A stretch of 40,978 bases of DNA from positions 1-40,978 of IMG/VR virus record IMGVR_UViG_3300033571_008978; one strand, 5' to 3'. This DNA comes from a virus. Every line of letters begins with the position of its first letter. The first letter of the stretch is position 1. Below, one piece after another: positions 25,499 through 31,942 of the stretch. Under the pieces are notes generated by a model, which was given only the letters and a program-made list of their open reading frames with translations, ran no database searches and was not told the DNA's origin. The position numbers and the translations under genes are program-made.

Positions 25499-25684
25499 AT
25501 GAAGCGCATTTTTCAGGCGTTTTACACAGAGCCGACCGTGGTGCTGTTGGTTGCCAATGCCGTTGTAGCGGCGCTCGCAGCCGAAGGCATCATCGCTGGC
25601 TGGATCAGCGTCGTGACTATTGCGGCGACTGCCCCCATTCTGCGTCATTTCGTAGAGCCGAGCAGGAAAAACACTGGCCGGTAA
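25499..25684 (+). CDS. Small two-helix membrane protein, probable holin
   Basis: A 61-residue protein with CCAAGGAGATC before the ATG. Two hydrophobic segments lie at about residues 12-32 (PTVVLLVANAVVAALAAEGII) and 34-52 (GWISVVTIAATAPILRHFV). They are framed by a basic N-terminus (MKRIF) and a basic C-terminus (RKNTGR). Size, topology and position behind two lysins fit a class II-like holin. No sequence family is certain. The following coding frame begins inside its last codons. Confidence 0.65.
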   Translation: MKRIFQAFYTEPTVVLLVANAVVAALAAEGIIAGWISVVTIAATAPILRHFVEPSRKNTGR

Positions 25685-26918
25685 GGAATCCCCAAGATTC
25701 CAGAGCCTCGACCTGGACGCGGCAGAGGCCCGTGTCCTAGAAGTCGGGATACCCACGGCAGCCGCTGAGTTCGGCGTCTCGGCAGCCGGTCTTCGCCACA
25801 AACTGATGCGGGAGGGCAGGTCAACTCGCATGGGCGAATCCGCGCAGCAGGACGAGCGGGTCTACTCGCTCGACCACCTGCCCGAAGGTTCGGGCTGGAC
25901 TCCGCAGAAGCTGATGAAGCGGCTGGGGCTCGACCCCGAAAAGTTCGAGATCACAAACGTCAAGGTGAGGGGCGGCCATTGGGGCAAGCCCGACGATCCA
26001 AACTCACAAATCAGGCTCGAGGTGTCGGTGCGTCCGATACCCGAGCCTTTCAAGTTTCCGGATGTAACAAGCTGGAAGCCGATCCCGAAGCCGAAGAAGG
26101 CAAAGCGGGCAAAGGGCGAGCCGCAGAAGGTGATCGTGCTCTCCGACCAGCACGCACCCTTCCATCACAAGGCCAACCACAGGCTTCTCTGTGCGTTCCT
26201 CGAGGACGAGCAGCCAGACCGCATCATCTGCGCTGGCGACCTGCTCGACTTCCCAGACATCTCCAGACACCGCACGATCCCAGGCGATCGCTTCGACGCG
26301 ACGGTCAACGAGTGCTTGCAGGCCGGATACGAGCTGCTTGCCGACTACCGCGACGCAGCTCCAAGCGCCCAGATTGACCTGATCCCCGGAAACCATGACG
26401 TCCGCCTTGCCCACAAGGTGATCGACCAGGCCGAAAGGCTCTGGGACATCCGTGCGGCCGGCGACGACGTACCGGCCCTGTCGCTGCAGAAGCTGCTCCA
26501 CCTCGAGCGCCTGCACATCAACTACGTCGATGAGGCCGACTGGAAACGGGCCAAGGTGCAGATCAACTCTAGGCTTACGGTCAGGCACGGTCACAGCACC
26601 AAAAAGCATCCCGGCCCAACCCTGCTGCAAAATCTCAGCGGCTCGACCATCCAAGGCCACAGCCATAGGGCCTCCTCTTATTACTCCACGGCCCACGGCC
26701 CGGACGGTCCCGAGTTTCGGGTGGCGGCGGAGACCGGATGCCTTTGCGAAATCGAAGACGGGCTGGGATACGCCACTGAGGCCGATTGGCAGCCCGGCTT
26801 CTTGCGCGTTTTGACTTGGGGCGAGGATTTCCTGATTTCCAACTGCATGTTTCTGACCGATCCCGACCGTCTGCTCATCCCCGACGGTCGGCGCTATCAA
26901 GACAGGGCAACCAAATGA
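25674..26918 (+). CDS. Metallophosphoesterase with N-terminal helix-turn-helix
   Basis: A calcineurin-like phosphoesterase. Metal-binding motifs run in order: LSDQHAPFHH, GDLLDF, PGNHDVR, VRHGHS and IQGHSHRA. The first ATG in frame is at 25806 (370 residues), but the same frame is open back to 25656. The extra residues include IPTAAAEFGVSAAGLRHKL, a good helix-turn-helix, as often found in phage members of this family. No ATG, GTG or TTG is available upstream; CTG 25674 has AGGA 6 bases before it, giving 414 residues. The substrate (nucleic acid or nucleotide) is unknown. The C-terminus overlaps the next gene (ATGA). Confidence 0.8.
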   Translation: MAGKESPRFQSLDLDAAEARVLEVGIPTAAAEFGVSAAGLRHKLMREGRSTRMGESAQQDERVYSLDHLPEGSGWTPQKLMKRLGLDPEKFEITNVKVRGGHWGKPDDPNSQIRLEVSVRPIPEPFKFPDVTSWKPIPKPKKAKRAKGEPQKVIVLSDQHAPFHHKANHRLLCAFLEDEQPDRIICAGDLLDFPDISRHRTIPGDRFDATVNECLQAGYELLADYRDAAPSAQIDLIPGNHDVRLAHKVIDQAERLWDIRAAGDDVPALSLQKLLHLERLHINYVDEADWKRAKVQINSRLTVRHGHSTKKHPGPTLLQNLSGSTIQGHSHRASSYYSTAHGPDGPEFRVAAETGCLCEIEDGLGYATEADWQPGFLRVLTWGEDFLISNCMFLTDPDRLLIPDGRRYQDRATK

Positions 26919-27505
26919 GAATCATCGGATTGACGGGCTACGCCCGATCAGGCAAGGACACCGTTGCTGCGTTGATTGCCGAGCATTACGACGGCAGGGT
27001 CAGAACCGTGGCCTTTGCCGACGTAATCAAGGTCTCGGCTGCGCGGGCCCTGGGCGTGCTTCGCCACCCGGACGATTTGGGCGCAGATGCAGTCAGGCGC
27101 TGGGCCGATCAGTTCAAGACCGGCCACCAGGTCAAGATCACCGACGCCGAAGGCAACGAGCTGCATTCGATTACCGGCAGGGCCTTCCTGCAACGTTATG
27201 GCTCCGAAGCGCACCGGGATCTGTTTGGGGACAACTTCTGGATTGAGCAGATCGACTGGGAGCCAGATTGCGACCTTCTGATTTTTACCGACTGCCGCTT
27301 TGCAAACGAGGCAGAGGCAATCCGAGCACGAGGCGGCGAGGTCTGGCGCACCAACCGGCCCTCGAGCAAGGCGGGCACTCATGTATCTGAAATCGCATTG
27401 CCGTCAGCGCTGGTCGACCTGGAGCTCGTCAACGACGGGACCATTCAGGACCTGGCGCAATCTGTTGGGAGAGCAGTGAGCGAGTTGGTTGCCGCGCACA
27501 GCTGA
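26915..27505 (+). CDS. Deoxynucleoside monophosphate kinase
   Basis: A 196-residue P-loop kinase in ATGA overlap with the phosphoesterase. GLTGYARSGKDTVA (residues 5-18) is the Walker A with the GK-D-T pattern typical of phage dNMP kinases. VAFADVIK (about 35-42), GRAFLQRYGSEAHRDLFGDNFWI (about 89-111) and LLIFTDCRFANEAEAI (about 121-136) are further family segments for substrate binding and the lid. It would raise dNTP precursors during replication. Confidence 0.9.
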   Translation: MRIIGLTGYARSGKDTVAALIAEHYDGRVRTVAFADVIKVSAARALGVLRHPDDLGADAVRRWADQFKTGHQVKITDAEGNELHSITGRAFLQRYGSEAHRDLFGDNFWIEQIDWEPDCDLLIFTDCRFANEAEAIRARGGEVWRTNRPSSKAGTHVSEIALPSALVDLELVNDGTIQDLAQSVGRAVSELVAAHS

Positions 27506-27818
27506 TCAGAGGCGAGGCATAGACAGGGAACGAGCTTTGGTCCGGCACCTGCGGGATCTGGACTGGTTTGCCATGCGAGCACCAGCCAGCTTGGGCGTAG
27601 CCGATGTGGTGGCGCTTAGGGCCGACCGCTCAGGCCGGTGTGAGGCGCGGTTGATCGAAGTCAAATCGACAGCCGCAGGTCCCTATGCCAAATTCGGCCC
27701 GGCCGACAGAAAGAAGCTCAGGGAAACGGCCGAAATGGCGGGCGCCCAGGCGTATCTCTGCTGGTGGCCCAAGCGCAAAGACCCGGTGTGGATTCATTCA
27801 ACCGATTGGCCCAAATAG
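27489..27818 (+). CDS. Holliday junction resolvase-like nuclease (Hjc-type)
   Basis: A 109-residue protein from TTG 27489, overlapping the kinase by 17 bases. Motifs of the archaeal-type resolvase fold are visible: GIDRERALVRHLRD (Glu near residue 14), FAMRAPASLGVADVVAL (catalytic Asp about 39) and ARLIEVKST (Glu-x-Lys about 57-59). KKLRETAEMAGAQAYLCWW matches the usual helix and strand after the active site. It probably resolves branched DNA before packaging. TTG is preferred because later starts would remove the conserved glutamate region. Confidence 0.82.
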   Translation: MPRTADQRRGIDRERALVRHLRDLDWFAMRAPASLGVADVVALRADRSGRCEARLIEVKSTAAGPYAKFGPADRKKLRETAEMAGAQAYLCWWPKRKDPVWIHSTDWPK

Positions 27819-27838
27819 CGAAAATTCGCGTCTTTGGG
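27810..27838. terminator. Hairpin at the end of the resolvase gene
   Basis: CCCAAA (27810-27815) pairs with TTTGGG (27833-27838), and inside it GCGAA (27818-27822) pairs with TTCGC (27825-27829). It spans the resolvase stop and lies between two converging transcription units. It may stop both the late rightward and the leftward repressor transcripts, although T runs are short on both sides. Confidence 0.5.
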
Positions 27839-27840
27839 TA

Positions 27841-27869
27841 TTGCGGGGGGGGGGGGGGTAGCCTACTAT
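27841..27869 (+). promoter_or_regulatory. Promoter-like sequence with a run of 14 G in the spacer
   Basis: TTGCGG (27841-27846) and TACTAT (27864-27869) are separated by 17 bases, most of them the G run 27845-27858. Spacing is ideal for a sigma70-type promoter, though the -35 box is poor. If active it would read rightward, antisense to the end of the repressor gene. No convincing gene follows: an open frame from ATG 27894 to 28193 overlaps the repressor on the other strand. An assembly artefact in the homopolymer cannot be excluded. Confidence 0.3.
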
Positions 27870-27990
27870 CTTGCCCCGGCCACGACGGCCGTTATGAAAA
27901 ACCTTGGCAGGGACGCCGCCACCGAAAGGATGTCAGTGGACCAGTCGGAGTATGCCGCCATCAGAGACGCCACAAAGGCGCTCGACGCCC

Positions 27991-28407
27991 TCAAGGATTG
28001 CCGTTGTCTCCCGGAGACGGTGATTCACGCTTCAAGGTCCTACTCAATGCTTCTTGAAGAGTTTCTACCCGTGCGACCTTCGCCTGCAGGTCAGCGATCT
28101 GTCCGCGCATCGAAAGCAAGAGCTCGCGCACGTCATCTTCGTCTCCTGCCCGGTCAACCGGATGGCCGGCAATCAGAAGAGCTTTTGCGTTGAGCGCCTG
28201 AGTCGTAGTCTCCAAGGCCGCTGCGATTTCCTCGAGACGGGAGAACGCGGCGGCCTTTTTGCCTTCGCTTCGTTCCCACCGGCCGACCGTCTGAACGGAT
28301 ACATCCAGCCGCCTGGCTAGGTCTTCCTGAGATAGGTCGAGCTCTTCGCGTCGATTGCGGATTGCTTGACTCAATGCGGTTTTCTGTTGCCCTGCCACTG
28401 CCTGCAT
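27991..28407 (-). CDS. XRE-family repressor
   Basis: A 138-residue DNA-binding protein read leftward. The start is at ATG 28407 because AAGGAGGG lies 6 bases upstream. An XRE helix-turn-helix covers about residues 10-62 (LSQAIRNRREELDLSQEDLA, then RRLDVSVQTVGRWERSEGKK). The C-terminal half (QIADLQAKVARVETLQEALS) is a coiled coil for dimerisation. No peptidase or RecA-cleavage domain is present. It stands opposite the early operon with an 85-base shared control region, which fits the phage immunity repressor. Confidence 0.87.
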   Translation of the reverse strand: MQAVAGQQKTALSQAIRNRREELDLSQEDLARRLDVSVQTVGRWERSEGKKAAAFSRLEEIAAALETTTQALNAKALLIAGHPVDRAGDEDDVRELLLSMRGQIADLQAKVARVETLQEALSRTLKRESPSPGDNGNP

Positions 28408-28492
28408 CGTAGCCCTCCTTGGCTTGTTTTGGTAGCACACACAATCTATCGTGTCTTGTCGTGACATCTTTTGATACACTAGCAGACGCGTT
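28408..28492. promoter_or_regulatory. Divergent control region of repressor and early operon
   Basis: An A/T-richer region between the divergent genes. Rightward, TGATACACT (28472-28480) is an extended -10 box, which would place the transcript start about 6 bases before ATG 28493. Possible operators are TCGTG repeated at 28449 and 28459 (one helical turn apart) and the dyad TGTC-N7-GACA at 28452-28466. They overlap the expected -35 region of the rightward promoter, where repressor binding would block it. The leftward promoter cannot be assigned with certainty. Confidence 0.6.
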
Positions 28493-28666
28493 ATGGAAGA
28501 CCTAAAGACAGCTGACCGGGTAAAGGGCGTCAACGTCCGCATGCCCGTCGAGGAATGGGACAAAGCCGCAAAGGCTGCCGAGGCCGAGTGTCGGTCGCTG
28601 TCCGGTCACGTCCGGTTCCTCATCCGCAAGGACATCGAGGAAAGGGAGAAGTCATGGACGCAGTAG
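28493..28666 (+). CDS. Ribbon-helix-helix DNA-binding protein
   Basis: A 57-residue protein, first gene of the rightward early operon. GVNVRMPVEEWDKAAKAAEA (about residues 12-31) followed by SLSGHVRFLIRKDIEE (about 35-50) is the strand-helix-helix pattern of Arc/CopG-type regulators. There is no Shine-Dalgarno sequence before the ATG, and the predicted transcript starts only a few bases upstream, so it may be translated from a nearly leaderless mRNA. It could act as the Cro-like counterpart of the repressor. Confidence 0.72.
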   Translation: MEDLKTADRVKGVNVRMPVEEWDKAAKAAEAECRSLSGHVRFLIRKDIEEREKSWTQ

Positions 28667-28914
28667 TCAACGCCGCGGCGGCCCAGGTCGGGCTGATCAT
28701 GGTTGCTTCGCTGTTTGTCCTGCTCGGCGTGGTCGAGCTCATCGAGCGCATCAAGAACCGACCGGTCAAGCAGCCGGTCAGGGCTGCGGCCCGGATACCT
28801 GAGCGCGAGATGCAGCTGGTCGGAGACGACTACCGCGATCACGTCCGCGCCTATTTCGGCATCCGCGAGCGCCGCCGCCAGATCGTCTCGGAGGTCTGCC
28901 GTGAATCTGAATAA
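28654..28914 (+). CDS. Small membrane protein
   Basis: An 86-residue protein; ATG 28654 has AAAGGGAGAAG upstream and overlaps the ribbon-helix-helix gene. Residues 12-33 (VGLIMVASLFVLLGVVELIE) form one membrane helix. The remainder is charged and probably cytoplasmic (REMQLVGDDYRDHVRAYFG, RERRRQIVSEV). No known family is recognised. Early expression next to the immunity genes would be compatible with host takeover or superinfection exclusion, but that is a guess. Confidence 0.65.
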   Translation: MDAVVNAAAAQVGLIMVASLFVLLGVVELIERIKNRPVKQPVRAAARIPEREMQLVGDDYRDHVRAYFGIRERRRQIVSEVCRESE

Positions 28915-29107
28915 CGCAGTCGGCGGCATGGAGCGTGCGCATGACGAGCTGCACAGGGCGGGCAAGGACCTTCTGCCTTTTTGCGAGTCGGGCGACATCC
29001 CATGGCACTTGCACCAGCGGCTCATTGAGATCCGCGAGGCCGTGCGCGATGTCGAGTCGCAGATTTCAGAGCACGTCGTTGCAACCACGGAGACCGACCA
29101 TGCCTGA
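28901..29107 (+). CDS. Small hypothetical early protein
   Basis: A 68-residue protein from GTG 28901, with GGAGGT upstream, overlapping the membrane protein gene. It is helical and charged (NAVGGMERAHDELHRAGKDL, WHLHQRLIEIREAVRDVESQ) with no recognised domain. The end overlaps the next ATG, so it belongs to the same translationally coupled series. Confidence 0.6.
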   Translation: MNLNNAVGGMERAHDELHRAGKDLLPFCESGDIPWHLHQRLIEIREAVRDVESQISEHVVATTETDHA

Positions 29108-29306
29108 CCTGATCGAATCCCAGGAGGAAGAAAACCGGGCGCTCGTTCTGGAAGTCCTGGGAGATGCCCAGCAGTCGGCTACCGAGATTGCGGTATCGGC
29201 CGGCATATCGCTAAGCGCCACCAGCCGAGCCCTTGACTTGTTGCAGCTGTCCGGCCGCGTCATGCGGATCATGGACGGCGACACAGCCATCTGGAGCAGA
29301 ACCTAG
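29100..29306 (+). CDS. Small winged-helix regulator-like protein
   Basis: A 68-residue protein. LVLEVLGDAQQSATEIAVSA, then GISLSATSRALDLLQLSGRV (about residues 15-54) is a MarR/winged-helix pattern with a recognition helix around SLSATSRALDLL and a wing (VMRIMDGDTAIW). It directly precedes the ERF recombinase and probably regulates early genes. Its stop abuts the next ATG. Confidence 0.65.
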   Translation: MPDLIESQEEENRALVLEVLGDAQQSATEIAVSAGISLSATSRALDLLQLSGRVMRIMDGDTAIWSRT

Positions 29307-29948
29307 ATGGCCGCGCAGGGGAGCACGAAGGCTAAGGGGATTTACGCCAAGCTGGCGGCTGCCATCTCCGATGTTGAGCGCATCGGCAAAGACGGCACCA
29401 ACTCCTTTCACAAATACACCTACACGTCTGCCGAGCAGGTCTACCGGGTCATCCGGGGCCCGTTGCTAAAGCACGGACTCGTCGTAATTCCCGAGGCCAC
29501 CGGCTACGAGGCCAATGGCGACTTGGGCACGGTCAGGCTCAGGCTCCGCATAGTTGACACCGAGACTGGCGAGGCCATCGAGTCGCAGTGGTATGGCGAG
29601 GGCCAAGACAAGGGCGACAAGGCGGTCTACAAGGCCGTCACCGGCGGCATGAAGACGTGGCTCAAGCATCTCTTCCTACTTCCGGCCGACGATGATCCAG
29701 AGGCCGATCCGTCAACCGACCGGGCGCCGGCCAGGTCAAAGAAAACATCAAACGGGTCGGCGTCCGGCGGTGACGAGCTGGCACGACTTCGCAGCATGGT
29801 CGCCAAGGCTGGCCTGACCAAGCAACAGATGGAAGCCGTTGGCAAGTGGGTGAAGCCCAACGGAAAGCCCCGTCAGGACCGCCTGACCCAAGCCATGCAG
29901 CTGCTAGAGGCCGGCAAGGCAAAGGAGCTAGTCGAGATTGCCGTCTGA
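29307..29948 (+). CDS. erf: ERF-family single-strand annealing protein
   Basis: A 213-residue recombinase expected to anneal complementary single strands. KGIYAKLAAAISDVERIGKD and FHKYTYTSAEQVYRVIRG (about residues 10-52) begin the ERF core, and GEGQDKGDKAVYKAVTGGMK, then TWLKHLFLLP (about 97-126), is the hallmark end of the domain. A low-complexity linker and a C-terminal helical segment (LTKQQMEAVGKWV) follow. The phage probably uses it for recombination-dependent replication or circularisation together with the Hjc-like resolvase. Confidence 0.9.
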   Translation: MAAQGSTKAKGIYAKLAAAISDVERIGKDGTNSFHKYTYTSAEQVYRVIRGPLLKHGLVVIPEATGYEANGDLGTVRLRLRIVDTETGEAIESQWYGEGQDKGDKAVYKAVTGGMKTWLKHLFLLPADDDPEADPSTDRAPARSKKTSNGSASGGDELARLRSMVAKAGLTKQQMEAVGKWVKPNGKPRQDRLTQAMQLLEAGKAKELVEIAV

Positions 29949-30384
29949 GCCCCTCAACTGGTACGGGCCACGCATGACCCGGCTTATGGCCCATTACGGC
30001 ATAGATCCGGCCGAGGCGAAATACGAGCCGCATCGCGGTCAGGGTCGTGAGTGGTGCTCGTTTTGCGCAATGCATCCGGTCGACAGCCCTCAACCTAGGT
30101 GCGACCTGGAGCAGGCCCGAGCCAAGGAGCTTGAAGCCTGGGGCTACGAGGTTTCAGTCTGTCTTCATTGCAAGTGCGCCTACCCGCAGATGTTCAACCG
30201 GGCTGGCCTGTGCAGGTCCTGCCATCACCGGCAGATCAAGAACGACCGGCGGCTCCGCGAGCAAGCCACCAAGCGCAGGATCAGCTCCGACACGGGCGCA
30301 TGGGTGCGTGTGCCGGACGGCTCAGGCTGCACCGAGCGGCTGCCCCGCTGGTCTGTCGAGTGGAACGGGAGCCCAGATGGCTAA
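29938..30384 (+). CDS. Zinc-ribbon hypothetical protein
   Basis: A 148-residue protein from TTG 29938; AAGGAG lies about 10 bases upstream, inside the end of the ERF gene. Cysteine pairs occur in REWCSFCAMH (about residues 37-46), CLHCKC (about 75-80) and GLCRSCHHRQIKNDRR (about 90-105), suggesting one or two zinc sites that bind nucleic acid. An in-frame ATG at 29974 is an alternative start. The position after ERF suggests a recombination accessory role. Confidence 0.55.
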   Translation: MPSEPLNWYGPRMTRLMAHYGIDPAEAKYEPHRGQGREWCSFCAMHPVDSPQPRCDLEQARAKELEAWGYEVSVCLHCKCAYPQMFNRAGLCRSCHHRQIKNDRRLREQATKRRISSDTGAWVRVPDGSGCTERLPRWSVEWNGSPDG

Positions 30385-30763
30385 CAACCGTCCTTGGGAC
30401 TTTGACGAGGCACGTGCGGCCTGTCGTAAGGCAAGCCAGATGCAGGAGAGGGCCGAACGCACTCTCAAGCAGGCTTACGTCAACGCAGCGCACGCCCAGG
30501 AGGAATACCGACGGGGCCTTGCCGACAAGATCCTCGACCTTCGGGCCGATGGTCTCCCGGCCACGCTTTGTCAGGACCTGGCGAAGGGCAGCAAGGAAGT
30601 CTCCGAGCTTCGACGCCTCTGGGACATAGCCGAAGGCACCAAGGAGGCCATGCAGCAAAACTGCTGGCGCCACACCGCCGACCGCAAGGACGCGCAGCGC
30701 TTTGCCGATTGGAGCCAGCGCCGGGAGATGGCCGAGACCGGACACATGGAGCCAATCGGATGA
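30377..30763 (+). CDS. Helical recombination-associated hypothetical protein
   Basis: A 128-residue protein; ATG 30377 overlaps the previous stop and has GGGAGC upstream. It is almost entirely helical. The pattern LADKILDLRADGLPATLCQD, then KEVSELRRLWDIAEGTKEAM, then CWRHTADRKDAQRFADWSQR recalls small proteins often found beside phage annealing recombinases. No enzymatic motif is visible. Confidence 0.6.
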   Translation: MANNRPWDFDEARAACRKASQMQERAERTLKQAYVNAAHAQEEYRRGLADKILDLRADGLPATLCQDLAKGSKEVSELRRLWDIAEGTKEAMQQNCWRHTADRKDAQRFADWSQRREMAETGHMEPIG

Positions 30764-31014
30764 TCGAGGCGATTGGACTTCTGGCAGCTGCCGCAATCGG
30801 TGGCCTTTGCTTCTCGGCCGGCACGCTGATTGGTGCCAGGCGCCAGAGCGGCCAGCACTGCATTCACTGCGCCGATATGAAGGCTGAGGTTCTTCGGTGC
30901 AGGGAGTTGATGGACGAGGCCACCAAGGCAATGGACCTTTACGAGAAGTTGTTTAGGGAGGCCAAGCCGATCCTCGAGGAACACACCTGGCACTCAATGA
31001 AGGCGGAGAAATGA
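30760..31014 (+). CDS. Small membrane-anchored protein with a Cys pair
   Basis: An 84-residue protein in ATGA overlap. Residues 2-28 are hydrophobic (MIEAIGLLAAAAIGGLCFSA) and form a membrane helix. A His/Cys group follows (QHCIHCADMK, about 35-44), then an acidic helix. The family is unknown. Confidence 0.55.
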   Translation: MIEAIGLLAAAAIGGLCFSAGTLIGARRQSGQHCIHCADMKAEVLRCRELMDEATKAMDLYEKLFREAKPILEEHTWHSMKAEK

Positions 31015-31376
31015 CCCAGCAGGAGAAGGTCATAGCCATGCTCGAGCAGGCCGGGGCGGAGGGCGTCACCTCCAACCAGTTCTACGCAGCCTGCCTGCCG
31101 CGGTTTTCAGCCCGGATTCACGAGCTGCGAAACAAGGGTCTTGACATTCGGAAGGAGCCGATTGAAAGCGGCCATTTCCGCTACACACTTCATCGGGAGC
31201 CCACCGGACAGGGTGCCCCTGGTGAAACGCTCAGGGACGGCGCCGGCCGCGTTTCTGTTGTCGCGCAGGCCGATGTTCCCCCCTCGGAAGAAAGCGCTGT
31301 CCCTGAGCCCCTCTTCGAAGTAGACGAAGACGGCCCGACTGGGCCGGTCAATCCATACGAGTGGGAGGCCGCGTGA
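31011..31376 (+). CDS. Winged-helix domain protein
   Basis: A 121-residue protein in ATGA overlap. Residues 1-60 have the pattern of the phage helix-turn-helix family with QEKVIAMLEQAGAEGVTSNQ, RFSARIHELRNKGLDIRKEP and HFRYTL, a winged helix for DNA binding. The second half is acidic and Pro-rich and probably disordered. Confidence 0.65.
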   Translation: MTQQEKVIAMLEQAGAEGVTSNQFYAACLPRFSARIHELRNKGLDIRKEPIESGHFRYTLHREPTGQGAPGETLRDGAGRVSVVAQADVPPSEESAVPEPLFEVDEDGPTGPVNPYEWEAA

Positions 31377-31942
31377 GCGACCTAGCTGAACTAGATGACG
31401 CTCGCTACGACATGCGTCCTTCGCTTTCAGCGTGCGAAGAGGTCATTGAGAGGGCTTTTACCGCCTACGCGTCAGCTGGGCTTGCGCTCAGGACAATCCG
31501 TGATAACCGGCTTTACAAGGCTGAATTTTCTCGCTTCGATGATTACTGTCGGTCCCGGTGGGGCTGGACTCGCGTCCACGCCCATCGGCTAATAGACGCC
31601 GCTGAAATTCATGAGCTGCTGTATCAAAGTTTGTTACCAATTGGTAACAAAGGAACTCCGCTACCTCGAGCTGAAAGCGTCGCTAGGGCACTAAAGCCCT
31701 TGGCTAACTCTCCCGAGGTTTTGGCGAGCACCTGGGTAGAGGTTGTCGAGAAGGCCGGCGAAGAACCGACTGCAGCGCAGGTCACAAAGGTAGTCGCACA
31801 GGTTCTCGGCCCGCCCCACGATTCAGGAACATCATTGGCGCCGCCCTCGGTGGCTATTAGCCGCCTAATCACACGCGGTTACTCGATCTTCGAACTCCGT
31901 CAGGCACTTGAGTGCATAGAAAGGGAGCAGTCCAATGAGTAG
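31373..31942 (+). CDS. KorB/ParB-like DNA-binding protein
   Basis: A 189-residue protein from GTG 31373 in GTGA overlap. The segment GLALRTIRDNRLYKAEFSRF, then DDYCRSRWGWTRVHAHRLID, then AAEIHELL (about residues 38-85) is the helix-turn-helix seen in plasmid- and phage-borne proteins related to the ParB/KorB DNA-binding core. PLPRAESVARALKPLANSPE and WVEVVEKAGEEPTAAQVTKV (about 100-145) continue the known pattern. A perfect 22-bp palindrome lies inside the gene. DNA from here to 33716 is visibly less GC-rich with more A/T-ending codons. It overlaps the GHKL ATPase gene by 8 bases. Confidence 0.7.
   Translation: MSDLAELDDARYDMRPSLSACEEVIERAFTAYASAGLALRTIRDNRLYKAEFSRFDDYCRSRWGWTRVHAHRLIDAAEIHELLYQSLLPIGNKGTPLPRAESVARALKPLANSPEVLASTWVEVVEKAGEEPTAAQVTKVVAQVLGPPHDSGTSLAPPSVAISRLITRGYSIFELRQALECIEREQSNE
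31630..31651. promoter_or_regulatory. Perfect 22-bp palindrome, candidate protein-binding site
   Basis: Bases 31630-31640 (TTTGTTACCAA) are the exact reverse complement of 31641-31651. It lies in the coding sequence of the KorB/ParB-like protein and encodes part of SLLPIGNKG. I found no second copy in the window. Perfect symmetry and size are those of a dimer-binding operator or a centromere-like site. Confidence 0.5.

Noticed and set aside
25434-25502. 22-codon hydrophobic open frame between lysozyme and holin
   Set aside because: It overlaps neighbours nicely, but its sequence is dominated by a perfect 10-bp terminator stem with a T-rich tail, which explains the conservation of this stretch better.
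26004-26900. 298-codon leftward frame over the phosphoesterase
   Set aside because: It is antisense to a gene with complete metal-binding motifs; the leftward product shows no domain.
27894-28193. Rightward gene after the G run
   Set aside because: There is no ribosome binding site, and two thirds lie antisense to the repressor gene. The product loses a natural composition after the overlap begins.
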